A stretch of DNA of 64,000 nt from positions 384,256 to 448,255 of the forward strand of contig NZ_OZ060366.1 in NCBI RefSeq assembly GCF_964058925.1, read 5' to 3'. The notes under the pieces were generated by a model. That model was not told the DNA's origin, did no database searches, and worked only from the letters and a program-made list of their open reading frames with translations. Shown in pieces: positions 37,941 to 47,563 of this stretch (position 1 is its first letter; each line of letters opens with the position of its first letter). A program made the position numbers and the translations under genes. Source of the DNA: Buchnera aphidicola (Tetraneura ulmi). Lineage in GTDB: Bacteria > Pseudomonadota > Gammaproteobacteria > Enterobacterales > Enterobacteriaceae.

Positions 37941-39136
37941 AATTTATTTCTTTGTTCCATTGAAGAACAAAAAAAATATACAAATAAAAACCAAAATATG
38001 CTGATTCCTAAAAGAAAAAAAATAACATAATATAATCTGAAAAAACTTAAAACTAATCCACCGATACTACCTCCTATTGCAGTTCCAAAAAATTGAAACA
38101 TAGAAAATAAACCCATGATTGTTCCTTTATATGAAATAGGAACAATCCTTCCAGTTAAAGAGGGAATATAAAATTCCAAAAAACTAAAAAATATAAAAAA
38201 TAACTCTAAATAAACAAAAAAATTAAATTTGTTATTAATATTTTCTAAAAATATTAATTCTGATATGAACAACAAAAATATAAATTTTAATAAAATAGTT
38301 TTTGGAGAGAATAATTTTTCTATTTTCTTTATAAAAAATGATATTGCTAAAAAAGCTATTGATATAATCGGTAAATAAACTTTCCAATAATCATTAATTT
38401 TAAAACCCAAAAAATTTAATTCTTTTGAAAAAATTATAAAATTTACCGTCAATAAAACATTGACAAGAAAAATACTTAAAAACAAAATTTTTAAATCTTT
38501 ATTAATAAAATTAAAAATTTTTTTATAATTTATTTTTTTATTTTTATTTTTATTTAAAAAAGAAGAGTAATCAGAAGGCAAAAATAGAAAAGTTATTATT
38601 ATACATAATAAACTTAATATAGAAACTATTAAATATATAAATTGAAAACCAAAAAAATTAAAAATAATAGGACCAACAATAATCGATAAAACAAAAGAAA
38701 AAACAAAAGAAAAACCTAAAAAAAACATTGATGTAGTTTTATTTTCTTCTGTAACTAAATCTGTCATAAAAGCCATTATTATAGAAGAAATAGAACCAGA
38801 ACCTTGTAATATTCTACTAATTATTAAACCAGTTAAAGAAAATGTCATTGCACCAACTAAACTCCCAAAAAAAAATAATATCAAACCAAATAAAATAATT
38901 CTTTTTCTCCCAAAAATATCTGAAATAAAACCTAAAGGAACTTGAAAAATAAATTGAAAAAAACCATAAATTCCTATAGCAATTCCAACCCAAAAATCAT
39001 TTATTTTCAATTGATTAAAACCATAAATAGGAATTATAGGACTAATAACAAATAAACCAAACATTCTCAAAAAAAATATAAAACAAAAAACTAAAATAAG
39101 ATATTTTTCACTCAATGGATATTTATAATTTTTCAT
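37937..39136 (-). CDS. yajR: Major facilitator transporter YajR, shortened
   Basis: The 399-aa MFS protein has about twelve hydrophobic helices and matches E. coli YajR (454 aa). It reads SLRMLG-like FLRMFGLFVISPI at the start, then GIAIGIYGFFQFIFQVPLGFISDIFGRKR (the MFS motif A loop), RILQGSGSISS and YKGTIMGLFSMFQFFGTAIGGSIGG. It stops straight after the last helix, so the cytoplasmic ferredoxin-like C-terminal domain of E. coli YajR is absent. The substrate is unknown. It is one of very few general transporters visible here. Confidence 0.88.
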   Translation of the reverse strand: MKNYKYPLSEKYLILVFCFIFFLRMFGLFVISPIIPIYGFNQLKINDFWVGIAIGIYGFFQFIFQVPLGFISDIFGRKRIILFGLILFFFGSLVGAMTFSLTGLIISRILQGSGSISSIIMAFMTDLVTEENKTTSMFFLGFSFVFSFVLSIIVGPIIFNFFGFQFIYLIVSILSLLCIIITFLFLPSDYSSFLNKNKNKKINYKKIFNFINKDLKILFLSIFLVNVLLTVNFIIFSKELNFLGFKINDYWKVYLPIISIAFLAISFFIKKIEKLFSPKTILLKFIFLLFISELIFLENINNKFNFFVYLELFFIFFSFLEFYIPSLTGRIVPISYKGTIMGLFSMFQFFGTAIGGSIGGLVLSFFRLYYVIFFLLGISIFWFLFVYFFCSSMEQRNKF

Positions 39137-39417
39137 GAATATAATTTTTCTTTAGAAAAAATACAAAAAAAGATATTTTTTTTATATAAAAAACAAATGA
39201 ATTTAAAAAAAAGTTGTTTAAAAAAATCTTTAAAAAAAAGTTAAAAAATAACGATTCATTTTTTTTAAAAAATCAAAAACATAATATTGTTTAGAAAAAA
39301 TTTTTATTCTATAAAAAAATATTAAAATATTTTAAAAATCACTTTTTTATCATTTAAAAAAATAAATAAAAAATAATTTATTTAAAAAAAATAAAAACCA
39401 AAATAAATAAAACAAAT

Positions 39418-39756
39418 ATGAAAAAAAAATCAAAAATTTATTCAAATAACAATTTATTTGATTCAAATGGTTATCTAAAAAATTATTTATATTGGAACAA
39501 AATAATTGCAATAGAAATTGCAAAAAAAGAATCAATAAATTTAACAATTAATCATTGGGAAATAATCTTATTTATAAGAAATTTCTATTTAAAATTTAAA
39601 ATAACCCCATCTATGAAAATGTTATCAAAATCTTTAAAATTAAAATTTGGAAATAAAAAGTCAAACAGTATTTATTTATATAAATTATTTCCTAAAGGTG
39701 CAGCAAACCAAGCTAGTAAAATTGCTGGAATACCAAAACCAAATCATTGCTTGTAA
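39418..39756 (+). CDS. tusE: Sulfur relay protein TusE (DsrC family)
   Basis: The 112-aa protein (E. coli TusE 109) takes persulfide from TusBCD and hands it to MnmA for 2-thiouridine formation at U34. Conserved DsrC features are NHWEIILFIRNFYLKF (E. coli EHWEVVRFVRDFYLEF), YLYKLFPKGAANQASKIAGIPKP and the penultimate C111 that carries sulfur. It is divergent from yajR and convergent with cyoE. The 281 bases upstream hold nothing else recognisable. Confidence 0.95.
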   Translation: MKKKSKIYSNNNLFDSNGYLKNYLYWNKIIAIEIAKKESINLTINHWEIILFIRNFYLKFKITPSMKMLSKSLKLKFGNKKSNSIYLYKLFPKGAANQASKIAGIPKPNHCL

Positions 39757-39773
39757 AAATTCTTTTCTTTTTT

Positions 39774-40628
39774 TTAATTAATATAATCAAAAGAAATAAA
39801 AAAACTAAAATTAAATATAACTAATATAGATAAAAATATAGCACTACGAATATAAAGGATATAATTTTTTTTATTTTGTATAAAGGAAGAAAATAAAAAC
39901 CAAAATAAAGAAAAAATAAAGTTAGTAAAAAAAAAATAATAACCTGTGTAATTTAACATAGTTAATAATGAAGAAAACAAAAAATAAAATAATATAAAAA
40001 ACAAAATTCGTTTTTTAGTTTTTTTAAATCCTTCTATCACAGGAAATATAGGAATTTTTGCTTTTTTATATTCTTCTAAATATTTAATCCCAATCAAATA
40101 AAAATGAGGAATTTGCCATATAAAACATGTAAAAAATAAAATTAAAGAACATAAATCAAAACTATTTGATACTGAACAATAACCAATAATTGGTGGAATT
40201 GCTCCAGCAATTCCGCCAACATAAGTTGAATATTTAGTATTTCTTTTTAAGAAAAAAGTATATAAAATCAAATAATCAAAATATGCAATAAAACTTAATA
40301 AAAATACGATTCTGTTTAAAAAAAAATAAAAAATTAAAAACCCTAAAAAACCTAAAATATAAGAAAAAAAACTAATTTTCCATGTTGAAAATTTCCGATT
40401 TACTAATATTCGATTCCTAGTTCTATTCATTAATCTATCAAGATCGTTATCAATAATATTATTAATAATACAACTAGATGAAATAATTAAAGTTAATCCA
40501 ATCAAGGATAAAAACAATAAAAAATAGTCGTTTTCTCCTTTAGAAGAGAAAAAAAAACCTCCAACCATAGTAATTAAATTCCCTAAAATTATTCTAGGTT
40601 TAATTAATTCTAAATAAAAAAGTAACAT
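39774..40628 (-). CDS. cyoE: Protoheme IX farnesyltransferase (heme O synthase)
   Basis: The 284-aa membrane protein (E. coli 296) converts heme B to heme O for the cytochrome bo3 oxidase. The UbiA-type aspartate-rich motif NNIIDNDLDRLMNRTRNR (about 55-72) is intact, and the second polar loop near YSTYVGGIAGAIPPIIGY is conserved. It is the last gene of the cyo operon, 14 bases after cyoD. The C-terminal helices are phenylalanine-rich, as expected in AT-biased membrane genes. Confidence 0.96.
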   Translation of the reverse strand: MLLFYLELIKPRIILGNLITMVGGFFFSSKGENDYFLLFLSLIGLTLIISSSCIINNIIDNDLDRLMNRTRNRILVNRKFSTWKISFFSYILGFLGFLIFYFFLNRIVFLLSFIAYFDYLILYTFFLKRNTKYSTYVGGIAGAIPPIIGYCSVSNSFDLCSLILFFTCFIWQIPHFYLIGIKYLEEYKKAKIPIFPVIEGFKKTKKRILFFILFYFLFSSLLTMLNYTGYYFFFTNFIFSLFWFLFSSFIQNKKNYILYIRSAIFLSILVIFNFSFFISFDYIN

Positions 40629-40642
40629 TTTTTATATTTCTT

Positions 40643-40981
40643 CTAATGTTTCATAAGATTATTGTTTAAATTATACATTATCCATACAGATCCAAAAAAA
40701 ATTATCAAAATAACAAAAAAAGAAAATAACAAAAAAATTATATTCCAACTTTTATAATTATCTGCATTAAATCCAAAAAGAAATCGAAGTTGAACAATAA
40801 CTTGAAATAAACAAAAAAAAACGATTAAAAATATAGTTTCTTCTTTAGATAAATAATTTTTTATTGTTAATAAAAATGAAATTATTGTTGAAAGAACAGA
40901 TAAAAAAAAACCTAAAAAACAATCTTTTTTTCTCATTTTAATACTATTGATAATTATTTTTTTTTCAAAAGAACTTTTCAC
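40643..40981 (-). CDS. cyoD: Cytochrome bo3 oxidase subunit IV
   Basis: The small three-helix subunit assists oxidase assembly (E. coli 109 aa). The C-terminal match is clear: GSVWIMYNLNNNLMKH against E. coli GSIWIMWNLNYNMMMH. The frame is open further upstream inside cyoC, but that part is only cyoC read out of frame. The GTG at 40981-40979 overlaps the cyoC stop as GTGA and gives 112 aa, the expected length. The first ATG (40936-40934, MRKKDCFLGFF) would shorten the protein by 15 residues. GTG is preferred because of the overlap and length. Confidence 0.9.
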   Translation of the reverse strand: MKSSFEKKIIINSIKMRKKDCFLGFFLSVLSTIISFLLTIKNYLSKEETIFLIVFFCLFQVIVQLRFLFGFNADNYKSWNIIFLLFSFFVILIIFFGSVWIMYNLNNNLMKH

Positions 40982-41589
40982 AAAATTACCCCAATTAAAT
41001 AAATAAAGGTAAATACAAAAATCCAAATTAAATCCAGAAAATGCCAAAATAAACTAAAACACTTTATTCTAGAATAAACTAGAGGAGTAAATCCCATTTT
41101 TATTATTTGAAAAAGAAGACAAAACATCCATATTACCCCAAAACAAACATGTAATCCATGCAGAGATATAATAGTAAAAAAAATAGACAAAAAACCATTT
41201 TTTTGTGGTAAAAAACCTTTTGAGCTGCATTCTAAAAATTCAAATATTTCTATAGAAATAAAAGTAACACCTAAAAATAGCGTTAAAATTAAATAAAAAA
41301 AAGTAGACTTTTTTTTACTTAAATCAAAATAAATTGTAGTTAAAACACAAGTTATTGAACTAAATAATAAAATTAATGTTTCTAAAACTATTAAATTTAA
41401 ATTAAATAATTCTTGTTTAAAAAAATTTATATTATTGTTATGAAACATAACTGCATAAACTGCAAAAAGAACAGAAAAAAAAATAGCATCACTAACTAAA
41501 TATAACCACATTCCTAATATTTTTTTGTCTAGATTATTATTTTTATTACAAGAAATATCACTGTATTTTTTATCGTTTATAATTGTCAT
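40978..41589 (-). CDS. cyoC: Cytochrome bo3 oxidase subunit III
   Basis: The 203-aa, five-helix subunit (E. coli 204) belongs to the heme-copper oxidase subunit III family. Conserved stretches include [22 protein letters not shown] near residues 26-47, [13 protein letters not shown] and [22 protein letters not shown] near the end. It overlaps cyoB by 20 bases and probably overlaps the cyoD start (GTGA), so translation along the operon is tightly coupled. Confidence 0.96.
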   Translation of the reverse strand: MTIINDKKYSDISCNKNNNLDKKILGMWLYLVSDAIFFSVLFAVYAVMFHNNNINFFKQELFNLNLIVLETLILLFSSITCVLTTIYFDLSKKKSTFFYLILTLFLGVTFISIEIFEFLECSSKGFLPQKNGFLSIFFTIISLHGLHVCFGVIWMFCLLFQIIKMGFTPLVYSRIKCFSLFWHFLDLIWIFVFTFIYLIGVIL

Positions 41590-43594
41590 TATCGTTATAT
41601 TCCTGTTTTAATAAATTCTCCATTTCAATATTTTTAACACATTTAGAAGAAAGAGAATACTTAAAGCTAGTTTTACAACTGTTAATAAAAAAAGTAAAAA
41701 AAATTAAAAATAAAGACAAAAAAAACATCCATGAAATATGCCAAACTGCTGAAAAACCTAAAAAAATAGAAAATAAACCAACAAAAAAACCAATATTAGT
41801 ATTTTTTGGAATTTTAATTTCTGGTAATGAAGATATTGAAAAAAAATCCTTTTGTTCAATTTTTCTTCTCCAAAAATCATCTTTACTTTTTACAATTGGT
41901 AAGATAGAAAAATTATATATAGGAGGAGGAGAACATGTAGACCACTCCAATGTTCTTCCATGCCAAGGATCTCCTGTAAGATCAAGATTTAAATTTTTAT
42001 CTCTAAGAGAAACATAAAACTGTATAATTTGACAAATTACTCCAATAAAAATTAAAACTGTACCACAAATTGAGATAGTTAATAAATTATGAAATTCAGG
42101 ATTAATATGTTGACTTAATCGTCGAGTCATTCCCATTAAACCTAAAAAATATAACGGAATAAATGTAACAAAAAAACCTACTATCCAAAACCAAAAAGCA
42201 CGTTTCCCCCATTTTTCATTTAAAAGAAAACCAAAAATTTTTGGAAACCAATAACTAATTCCTGCAAAACAACCAAATAATACACCTCCAATAATTACAT
42301 TGTGAAAATGTGCAACTAAAAATAAACTATTATGCAATGCAAAATCAATACTAGGTAAAGATAATAAAACCCCAGTCATTCCACCTATTGTAAAAGTAAC
42401 TAAAAATCCTATCGTCCATAATAATGATGTATGTATGTGTAAACGACCTCGATACATGGTAAATAACCAATTAAAAATTTTTACACCAGTAGGTATAGCT
42501 ATTACCATAGTAGTAATTCCAAAAAAAGAATTTATATTTGCACCAGCTCCCATAGTAAAAAAATGATGAAGCCAAACAATAAAAGATAAAATCGTAATTG
42601 CTATTGTGGCTAAAACCAAAGAAAAATAACCAAATAATGATTTTCTAGAAAACGTTGAAACTATTTCGGAAAAAATACCAAAAGCAGGTAAAATTAATAT
42701 GTATACTTCAGGATGCCCCCAAATCCAAATTAAATTCACATACATCATAGGATTTCCACCCATTTCAGTAGTAAAAAAATGAAAATTAAAATATCTATCT
42801 AAAGTTAATAAAAACAAGGTTGCTGTTAAAACTGGAAAAGAAGCTAAAATTAAAACATTAGTACATAATGAAGTCCACGTAAAAATAGGCATTTTAAATA
42901 AATCCATTCCTTTAGCTCTCATTTTAAGTATTGTAACTATAAAATTTATAGCTGTCATAGTAGTGCCTATACCTGCTAACTGCAAACTCCAAATCCAATA
43001 ATCAACTCCTACTCCAGGACTATATTTAATACCAGATAACGGAGGATATGACAACCAACCAGTTCTAGCAAATTCACCTATAAAAAATGATAAATTAATA
43101 ATTACTACGCCAGTAACAGTTAACCAAAAACTTAAATTATTTAATATTGGAAAAGCAAGATCTCTTGCTCCTATTTGTAAAGGAACTATAAAATTCATAA
43201 ATCCTATAACAAGAGGCATGGCAACAAAAAAAATCATAATTACACCATGAGCAGTAAATATTTGATCATAATGATCTGCAGGTAAAAACCCACTGTTATT
43301 AATAGAACCACTACCTATAACAGTATTTTCATGAGATGAAAGAAATTGTTGCGTTCTCATCATTAAAGCATCAACAAAGCCCCTGAAAAACATTATTAAT
43401 GCTACAAAAAAATACATTACTGCAATTTTTTTATGATCCACACTTGTAAACCAATCATTCCACAAATATTTCCATTTTTTAAAATAAGTTATAGAAACAC
43501 ATAAAAAAATTCCAATTATCATTACTATTATATAAGTAAAAATAATAATAGGTTCATGATATGGAATAGCTGCAATTGTTAATTTTCCGAACAT
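41570..43594 (-). CDS. cyoB: Cytochrome bo3 oxidase subunit I
   Basis: The 674-aa catalytic subunit (E. coli 663) holds low-spin heme b, the heme o3-CuB centre and the proton channels. Visible ligands and motifs are [12 protein letters not shown] (first heme histidine), [20 protein letters not shown] (CuB histidine cross-linked to tyrosine), WLHHFF (the CuB histidine pair) and [12 protein letters not shown] (heme ligands). About fifteen hydrophobic helices are present. The strong conservation fits a terminal oxidase that drives oxygen respiration in the host cell. Confidence 0.98.
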   Translation of the reverse strand: MFGKLTIAAIPYHEPIIIFTYIIVMIIGIFLCVSITYFKKWKYLWNDWFTSVDHKKIAVMYFFVALIMFFRGFVDALMMRTQQFLSSHENTVIGSGSINNSGFLPADHYDQIFTAHGVIMIFFVAMPLVIGFMNFIVPLQIGARDLAFPILNNLSFWLTVTGVVIINLSFFIGEFARTGWLSYPPLSGIKYSPGVGVDYWIWSLQLAGIGTTMTAINFIVTILKMRAKGMDLFKMPIFTWTSLCTNVLILASFPVLTATLFLLTLDRYFNFHFFTTEMGGNPMMYVNLIWIWGHPEVYILILPAFGIFSEIVSTFSRKSLFGYFSLVLATIAITILSFIVWLHHFFTMGAGANINSFFGITTMVIAIPTGVKIFNWLFTMYRGRLHIHTSLLWTIGFLVTFTIGGMTGVLLSLPSIDFALHNSLFLVAHFHNVIIGGVLFGCFAGISYWFPKIFGFLLNEKWGKRAFWFWIVGFFVTFIPLYFLGLMGMTRRLSQHINPEFHNLLTISICGTVLIFIGVICQIIQFYVSLRDKNLNLDLTGDPWHGRTLEWSTCSPPPIYNFSILPIVKSKDDFWRRKIEQKDFFSISSLPEIKIPKNTNIGFFVGLFSIFLGFSAVWHISWMFFLSLFLIFFTFFINSCKTSFKYSLSSKCVKNIEMENLLKQEYNDNDNYKR

Positions 43595-43658
43595 CTTATT
43601 CTATCCTTTAAATATTATGTTATTTTAATATTTTTTAAAATTTTTTTTTAGTAGTTTT

Positions 43659-44528
43659 TTAATCCTTACAATTATCTTTTAGAATTTTATTAAAAAGTTC
43701 AGTTCCAATATCAGAAAAATATTCAATAGAATGATTTTCATCAGATACGGCTAGTTTTTTAAAACTATAAAAATTATTAATTTGTTTACAAGATTTTTTT
43801 ACTTTTTTTACCCATAAACGAAATAATTTTTGATTATTTATTGCTAAAACTTTAAACTTCATATCAGAAAATCCCTTTCCACTATAGTTAGCAGAGAAAC
43901 CTTCATAAAAACCTGGATAATGAGTTAATAAATGTAATTTACTAACCATTCCAGGCATTGCATAAATTTGACTTCCTAAAGATGGAATAAAAAAAGAATT
44001 CATAACTGAATTAGAAGTAATTTTAAATTCTAAAGGAGTATTCGTTGGACATACAATCTCGTTAATAGTTGCAATATTTTCTTCTGGATAAATAAACAAC
44101 CACTTCCAATCTAAAGAAACTACTTCTATTTTAACAGGTTTAACTACAGACAACAAAGGTTTGCTAGGTTCTAATTCATGTGCTGATTGATAAGATAAAT
44201 AAGATAAAATTGAGATAATTAAAACTGGGAAAAACCAAACTATAACTTCAATTATATTAGAATGATCCCAATTTGGTTTATAAATATTTTTATAAAAACT
44301 CTTTTTATATTTCCAAACAAAAAAGAAAGTCATAAAAAATACAGGTGTTACTATCAATAACATTAAAGAAAAAGCAATTACAATTAATGAATATTGCTTA
44401 ATAGCAATCTCTCCTTTTGGAAAAAGAAAATTACTACTACAACCAGAAAGAAATAATATGGTTGTAAAAAATATAATTTTTATTATAATGTTACTTTTTT
44501 CTTTAAATTTCATTATAATATTCCTCAT
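43659..44528 (-). CDS. cyoA: Cytochrome bo3 oxidase subunit II (lipoprotein)
   Basis: The 289-aa ubiquinol oxidase subunit II (E. coli 315) has a lipoprotein signal peptide with lipobox LSGC (C30), two membrane helices and a periplasmic cupredoxin-like domain with VVSLDWKWLFIYPE, NSVMNSFFIPSLGSQIYAMPGM and YSGKGFSDMKFK. As in other ubiquinol oxidases it lacks CuA ligands. The C-terminal methionine/histidine-rich tail of the E. coli protein is missing. It is the first gene of cyoABCDE and should be a substrate for Lgt. An AGGAATATT ribosome site precedes the ATG. Confidence 0.97.
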   Translation of the reverse strand: MRNIIMKFKEKSNIIIKIIFFTTILFLSGCSSNFLFPKGEIAIKQYSLIVIAFSLMLLIVTPVFFMTFFFVWKYKKSFYKNIYKPNWDHSNIIEVIVWFFPVLIISILSYLSYQSAHELEPSKPLLSVVKPVKIEVVSLDWKWLFIYPEENIATINEIVCPTNTPLEFKITSNSVMNSFFIPSLGSQIYAMPGMVSKLHLLTHYPGFYEGFSANYSGKGFSDMKFKVLAINNQKLFRLWVKKVKKSCKQINNFYSFKKLAVSDENHSIEYFSDIGTELFNKILKDNCKD

Positions 44529-45300
44529 TTAAAATTGTTTAAAATCCAATTTATCAAAAAAAATAACATATTTAATGAAAAAATTGTAGAAAATATTATC
44601 TATAAATATTTATTTTTTTTAAAATAAATGTTTAGTTGATATTAATAATTATTAATATTTTTAAAATATGCTAATATTACATATTATTGTTATACATACA
44701 TTATAAAAGAATATTTTTTTAAACTTATTTTAAACACTATTTAAAAAAATCGAAATATTATAAAAATTTTTAAAAATTAAATAAAATCTTAAATTTGAAA
44801 ACAAATAAAATATTTTTTTTTAAAAAAAATAAATAAATTTCAAAAAATTTTAACTAAAAATAATAATTTCCATTTAAAAAAAAAGATAGGAAAATTATTG
44901 ATATATTGTTTTAAAAAAAAATAAATACTAAAAAAAAACTAAATTACTAAATTCAAAAAAAATATATATAAAAAATGAAATATATAAATTTATACAAATT
45001 TAAGAATATAAATTTTAATAACCTAATTATCTCTTCCTTAGAATTAAATCTTTTGTTTATTCCTTCCATTTATTTGAAAAAATTAAATTAATATTTTCAA
45101 AAATAATATTTCTTACTAAAAAAATGTAAAATATTTTCTCCATAAAAAAAATAAATTGTTGTTTGAAATATATAATAACTAAATTGATAAAAAATAATCG
45201 ATAAAAATAATCTAGATATTTAATAATTTTTAATTAAATCTATATTTTAATTAATTTAAATAAAAACCAAATTTCTAAAAATATTTTTGAGAAAAAAAAA
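44529..45300. other. Gene desert between cyoA and clpP
   Basis: These 772 bases contain no recognisable gene. In E. coli and in my recollection of other Buchnera genomes, bolA and tig (trigger factor) lie next to clpP on this side. Neither is here, and I could not recognise decayed fragments by eye. The only small frame of note is 44975-45091 (38 codons, hydrophobic end), which matches nothing I know. The cyoA and clpP promoters must lie here. A heat-shock type (sigma-32) promoter for clpP could not be made out. Confidence 0.7.
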
Positions 45301-45927
45301 ATGATATTCTATAAAAATCAAAACAAAAAAAAAAACAAAATTAATTCATATCTTATTCCAATGATTGTAGAACAACATTCTACTGGTGAACGTTCATATG
45401 ACATTTATTCTCGTTTACTAAAAGATAGAATAATTTTTTTTACCGGAATTCTTAACGATGAATTGTCTAATTTAATCGTAGCTCAACTATTATTCTTAGA
45501 ATCGATAGATGAAAAAAAAGATATTTTTTTATATATTAATTCTCCTGGAGGATCAGTAACTGCTGGTTTTTCTATTTACGATACAATGCAATTTATAAAA
45601 CCTGAAATAAATACTATTTGCTTAGGACAAGCATGTTCTATGGGAGCTTTTATTTTAGCATCAGGAAAAAAAGGAAAACGATTTTCATTACCAAATTCTA
45701 GAATTATGATACATCAACCAATTGGTGGAATAAAAGGTCAAGCAACAGACATAGAAATCCATACTAAAGAAATAATCAAAATAAAAAATAAAATTAATAA
45801 AATTTTTTCAAAACTTACAGGAAAAAATATCAAAGAAATAAAAAAAGATAGTGAAAGAGATCGTTTTTTTTCCCCTAATGAAGCAATGGAATATGGACTA
45901 ATTGATTCAATTATAGTAAAAAGATAA
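45301..45927 (+). CDS. clpP: ATP-dependent Clp protease, proteolytic subunit
   Basis: The 208-aa serine protease (E. coli 207) forms the double-heptamer chamber that works with ClpX. The catalytic triad is S113 (GQACSMGAF), H138 (MIHQP) and D187 (SERDRF). The start at 45301 gives a propeptide-like N-terminus before [22 protein letters not shown] followed by A's precedes the ATG. clpX follows 161 bases later, as in E. coli, and lon after that. Confidence 0.98.
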   Translation: MIFYKNQNKKKNKINSYLIPMIVEQHSTGERSYDIYSRLLKDRIIFFTGILNDELSNLIVAQLLFLESIDEKKDIFLYINSPGGSVTAGFSIYDTMQFIKPEINTICLGQACSMGAFILASGKKGKRFSLPNSRIMIHQPIGGIKGQATDIEIHTKEIIKIKNKINKIFSKLTGKNIKEIKKDSERDRFFSPNEAMEYGLIDSIIVKR

Positions 45928-46088
45928 TTTTTTTTATTAAATTTAAATTATATTTAAAATAACTAATTTCTAAAAAAAGTTAATTAACTTTACTAAAAAA
46001 TGTTCTATTTATTGATTTTTTTATCTTGAAATTTTAAAAAATCTAAAAAAAATAAAAAAACATAAACTAAAAATTTAAGAAAAAGATT

Positions 46089-47372
46089 ATGTCTAAAAAT
46101 CAAAATGATAATTCTAAAAATAATATTTTTTGTTCTTTTTGTAAAAAAAAACAAGAAGAACTACAAAAAATTGTATCTGGTCCATCTGTAAATATTTGCG
46201 ACAGATGCATTACAATATGTTATAAAATTGTTAAAAACAATAATAAAAAACAAGAAAAATGTATAGAATTAACTAATTTACCCGCTCCAAAAAAAATATA
46301 TGAATATTTAAACCAATATGTAATTGGTCAACATGAAGCAAAAAAAATGTTATCAGTCGCCGTATATAATCATTATAAAAAAATAAAATATATAAATACC
46401 AAAACAGAAAATAAAGTTGAAATAGGAAAAAGCAATATTTTAATGATTGGACCTACAGGAAGCGGTAAAACTTTTTTAGCAGAAACATTGGCTAAATACT
46501 TACAAGTTCCATTTGCTGTAGCTGATGCCACTACGCTTACAGAAGCAGGATATGTAGGTGAAGACGTTGAAAATATATTATTAAAACTATTACAAAATTG
46601 TAATTTTAATATAAAAAAAGCTGAATTAGGTATCATTTATATAGACGAAATTGACAAAATATCTAAAAAATCTGAAAATCTATCAATTACTAGAGATGTT
46701 TCAGGAGAAGGAGTACAACAATCATTACTAAAATTAATTGAAGGAACTATCGTATCCATTCCTCCTAAAGGAGGTAGAAAACACCCACAACAAGATCTTA
46801 TATATTTAAATACTTCAAAAATTTTATTCATTTGTGGAGGAACTTTTTACAATTTAGATAAAATTATTTTAAAAAGAAAAAATAAAAACATAAATATTGG
46901 ATTTCAAAAAAAAAAACATGAACAAAAAAGAAAAAATAAAGAAAAAAAAATAGAAAACATACAAACAAAGGATTTAATTAAATTTGGTTTAATTCCAGAA
47001 TTCATAGGAAGATTACCAATAATTATAAAATTACACGATTTAGATAAAAAACTACTAATAGAAATCTTATCAAAACCTAAAAACTCGTTATTAAAACAAT
47101 ACGAAAAATTATTTCAATTAGAAGGAGTAAAACTAGAATTTCAAGAAAAATCTATTGATTTTATTGCAAAAAAAGCTATAGAAAAAAAAATAGGTGCTAG
47201 AGGACTTCGATCGATAATAGAAGAAATTTTATTAGATACTATGTATGAATTACCTTCCTTAATGAATGTAAAAAAAGTAATTATCAGTCCATCAGTTATC
47301 AACAAAAACGAAAAACCAATTTTTATTTATAAAAAAAAAGAAATTAACAAAGAAATAAAATCTGGAGAATAA
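46089..47372 (+). CDS. clpX: ATP-dependent Clp protease, ATPase subunit ClpX
   Basis: The 427-aa AAA+ unfoldase (E. coli 424) feeds ClpP. The N-terminal zinc-binding domain has C15, C18, C37 and C40. Walker A is GPTGSGKT (about 118-125), Walker B is [10 protein letters not shown], and the pore loop is in GYVGED. The IGF-type ClpP-docking loop appears as NIGFQKKK near residues 275-282. The AAA+ small domain follows ([14 protein letters not shown]). A lysine-rich insertion follows the docking loop. Confidence 0.97.
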   Translation: MSKNQNDNSKNNIFCSFCKKKQEELQKIVSGPSVNICDRCITICYKIVKNNNKKQEKCIELTNLPAPKKIYEYLNQYVIGQHEAKKMLSVAVYNHYKKIKYINTKTENKVEIGKSNILMIGPTGSGKTFLAETLAKYLQVPFAVADATTLTEAGYVGEDVENILLKLLQNCNFNIKKAELGIIYIDEIDKISKKSENLSITRDVSGEGVQQSLLKLIEGTIVSIPPKGGRKHPQQDLIYLNTSKILFICGGTFYNLDKIILKRKNKNINIGFQKKKHEQKRKNKEKKIENIQTKDLIKFGLIPEFIGRLPIIIKLHDLDKKLLIEILSKPKNSLLKQYEKLFQLEGVKLEFQEKSIDFIAKKAIEKKIGARGLRSIIEEILLDTMYELPSLMNVKKVIISPSVINKNEKPIFIYKKKEINKEIKSGE

Positions 47373-47563
47373 TTAAAAATTAATACTATTTTTTGATATA
47401 AAAAAATAAAAAAATTAATAATAATAATTATTATTTAATTATTGTAATATCTTAAATATCTATTCAAAAAAACTACTCCTTAAATCATCAAAGAGAGCAA
47501 TCATATATTTTATTTATTACATCATATCTCCCATCGTATGTTGCAGAAAAGAGAGACAGATCT

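Noticed and set aside
41583..42017. 144-codon plus-strand frame opposite cyoB
   Set aside because: Antisense to the conserved oxidase subunit, with no homology recognised.
44975..45091. 38-codon frame in the cyoA-clpP gap as a new small gene or tig fragment
   Set aside because: No similarity to Tig or BolA by eye, no ribosome site, and the length is within chance for this region.
45130..45300. Sigma-32 heat-shock promoter upstream of clpP (TTTGAAA near 45163)
   Set aside because: No CCCCAT-type -10 at the right distance; the -35 half alone is not enough in AT-rich DNA.
47521..47545. Sigma-32 promoter at lon (CTCCCATCG)
   Set aside because: It resembles a -10 half, but no CTTGAAA-like -35 lies 13-17 bases upstream.
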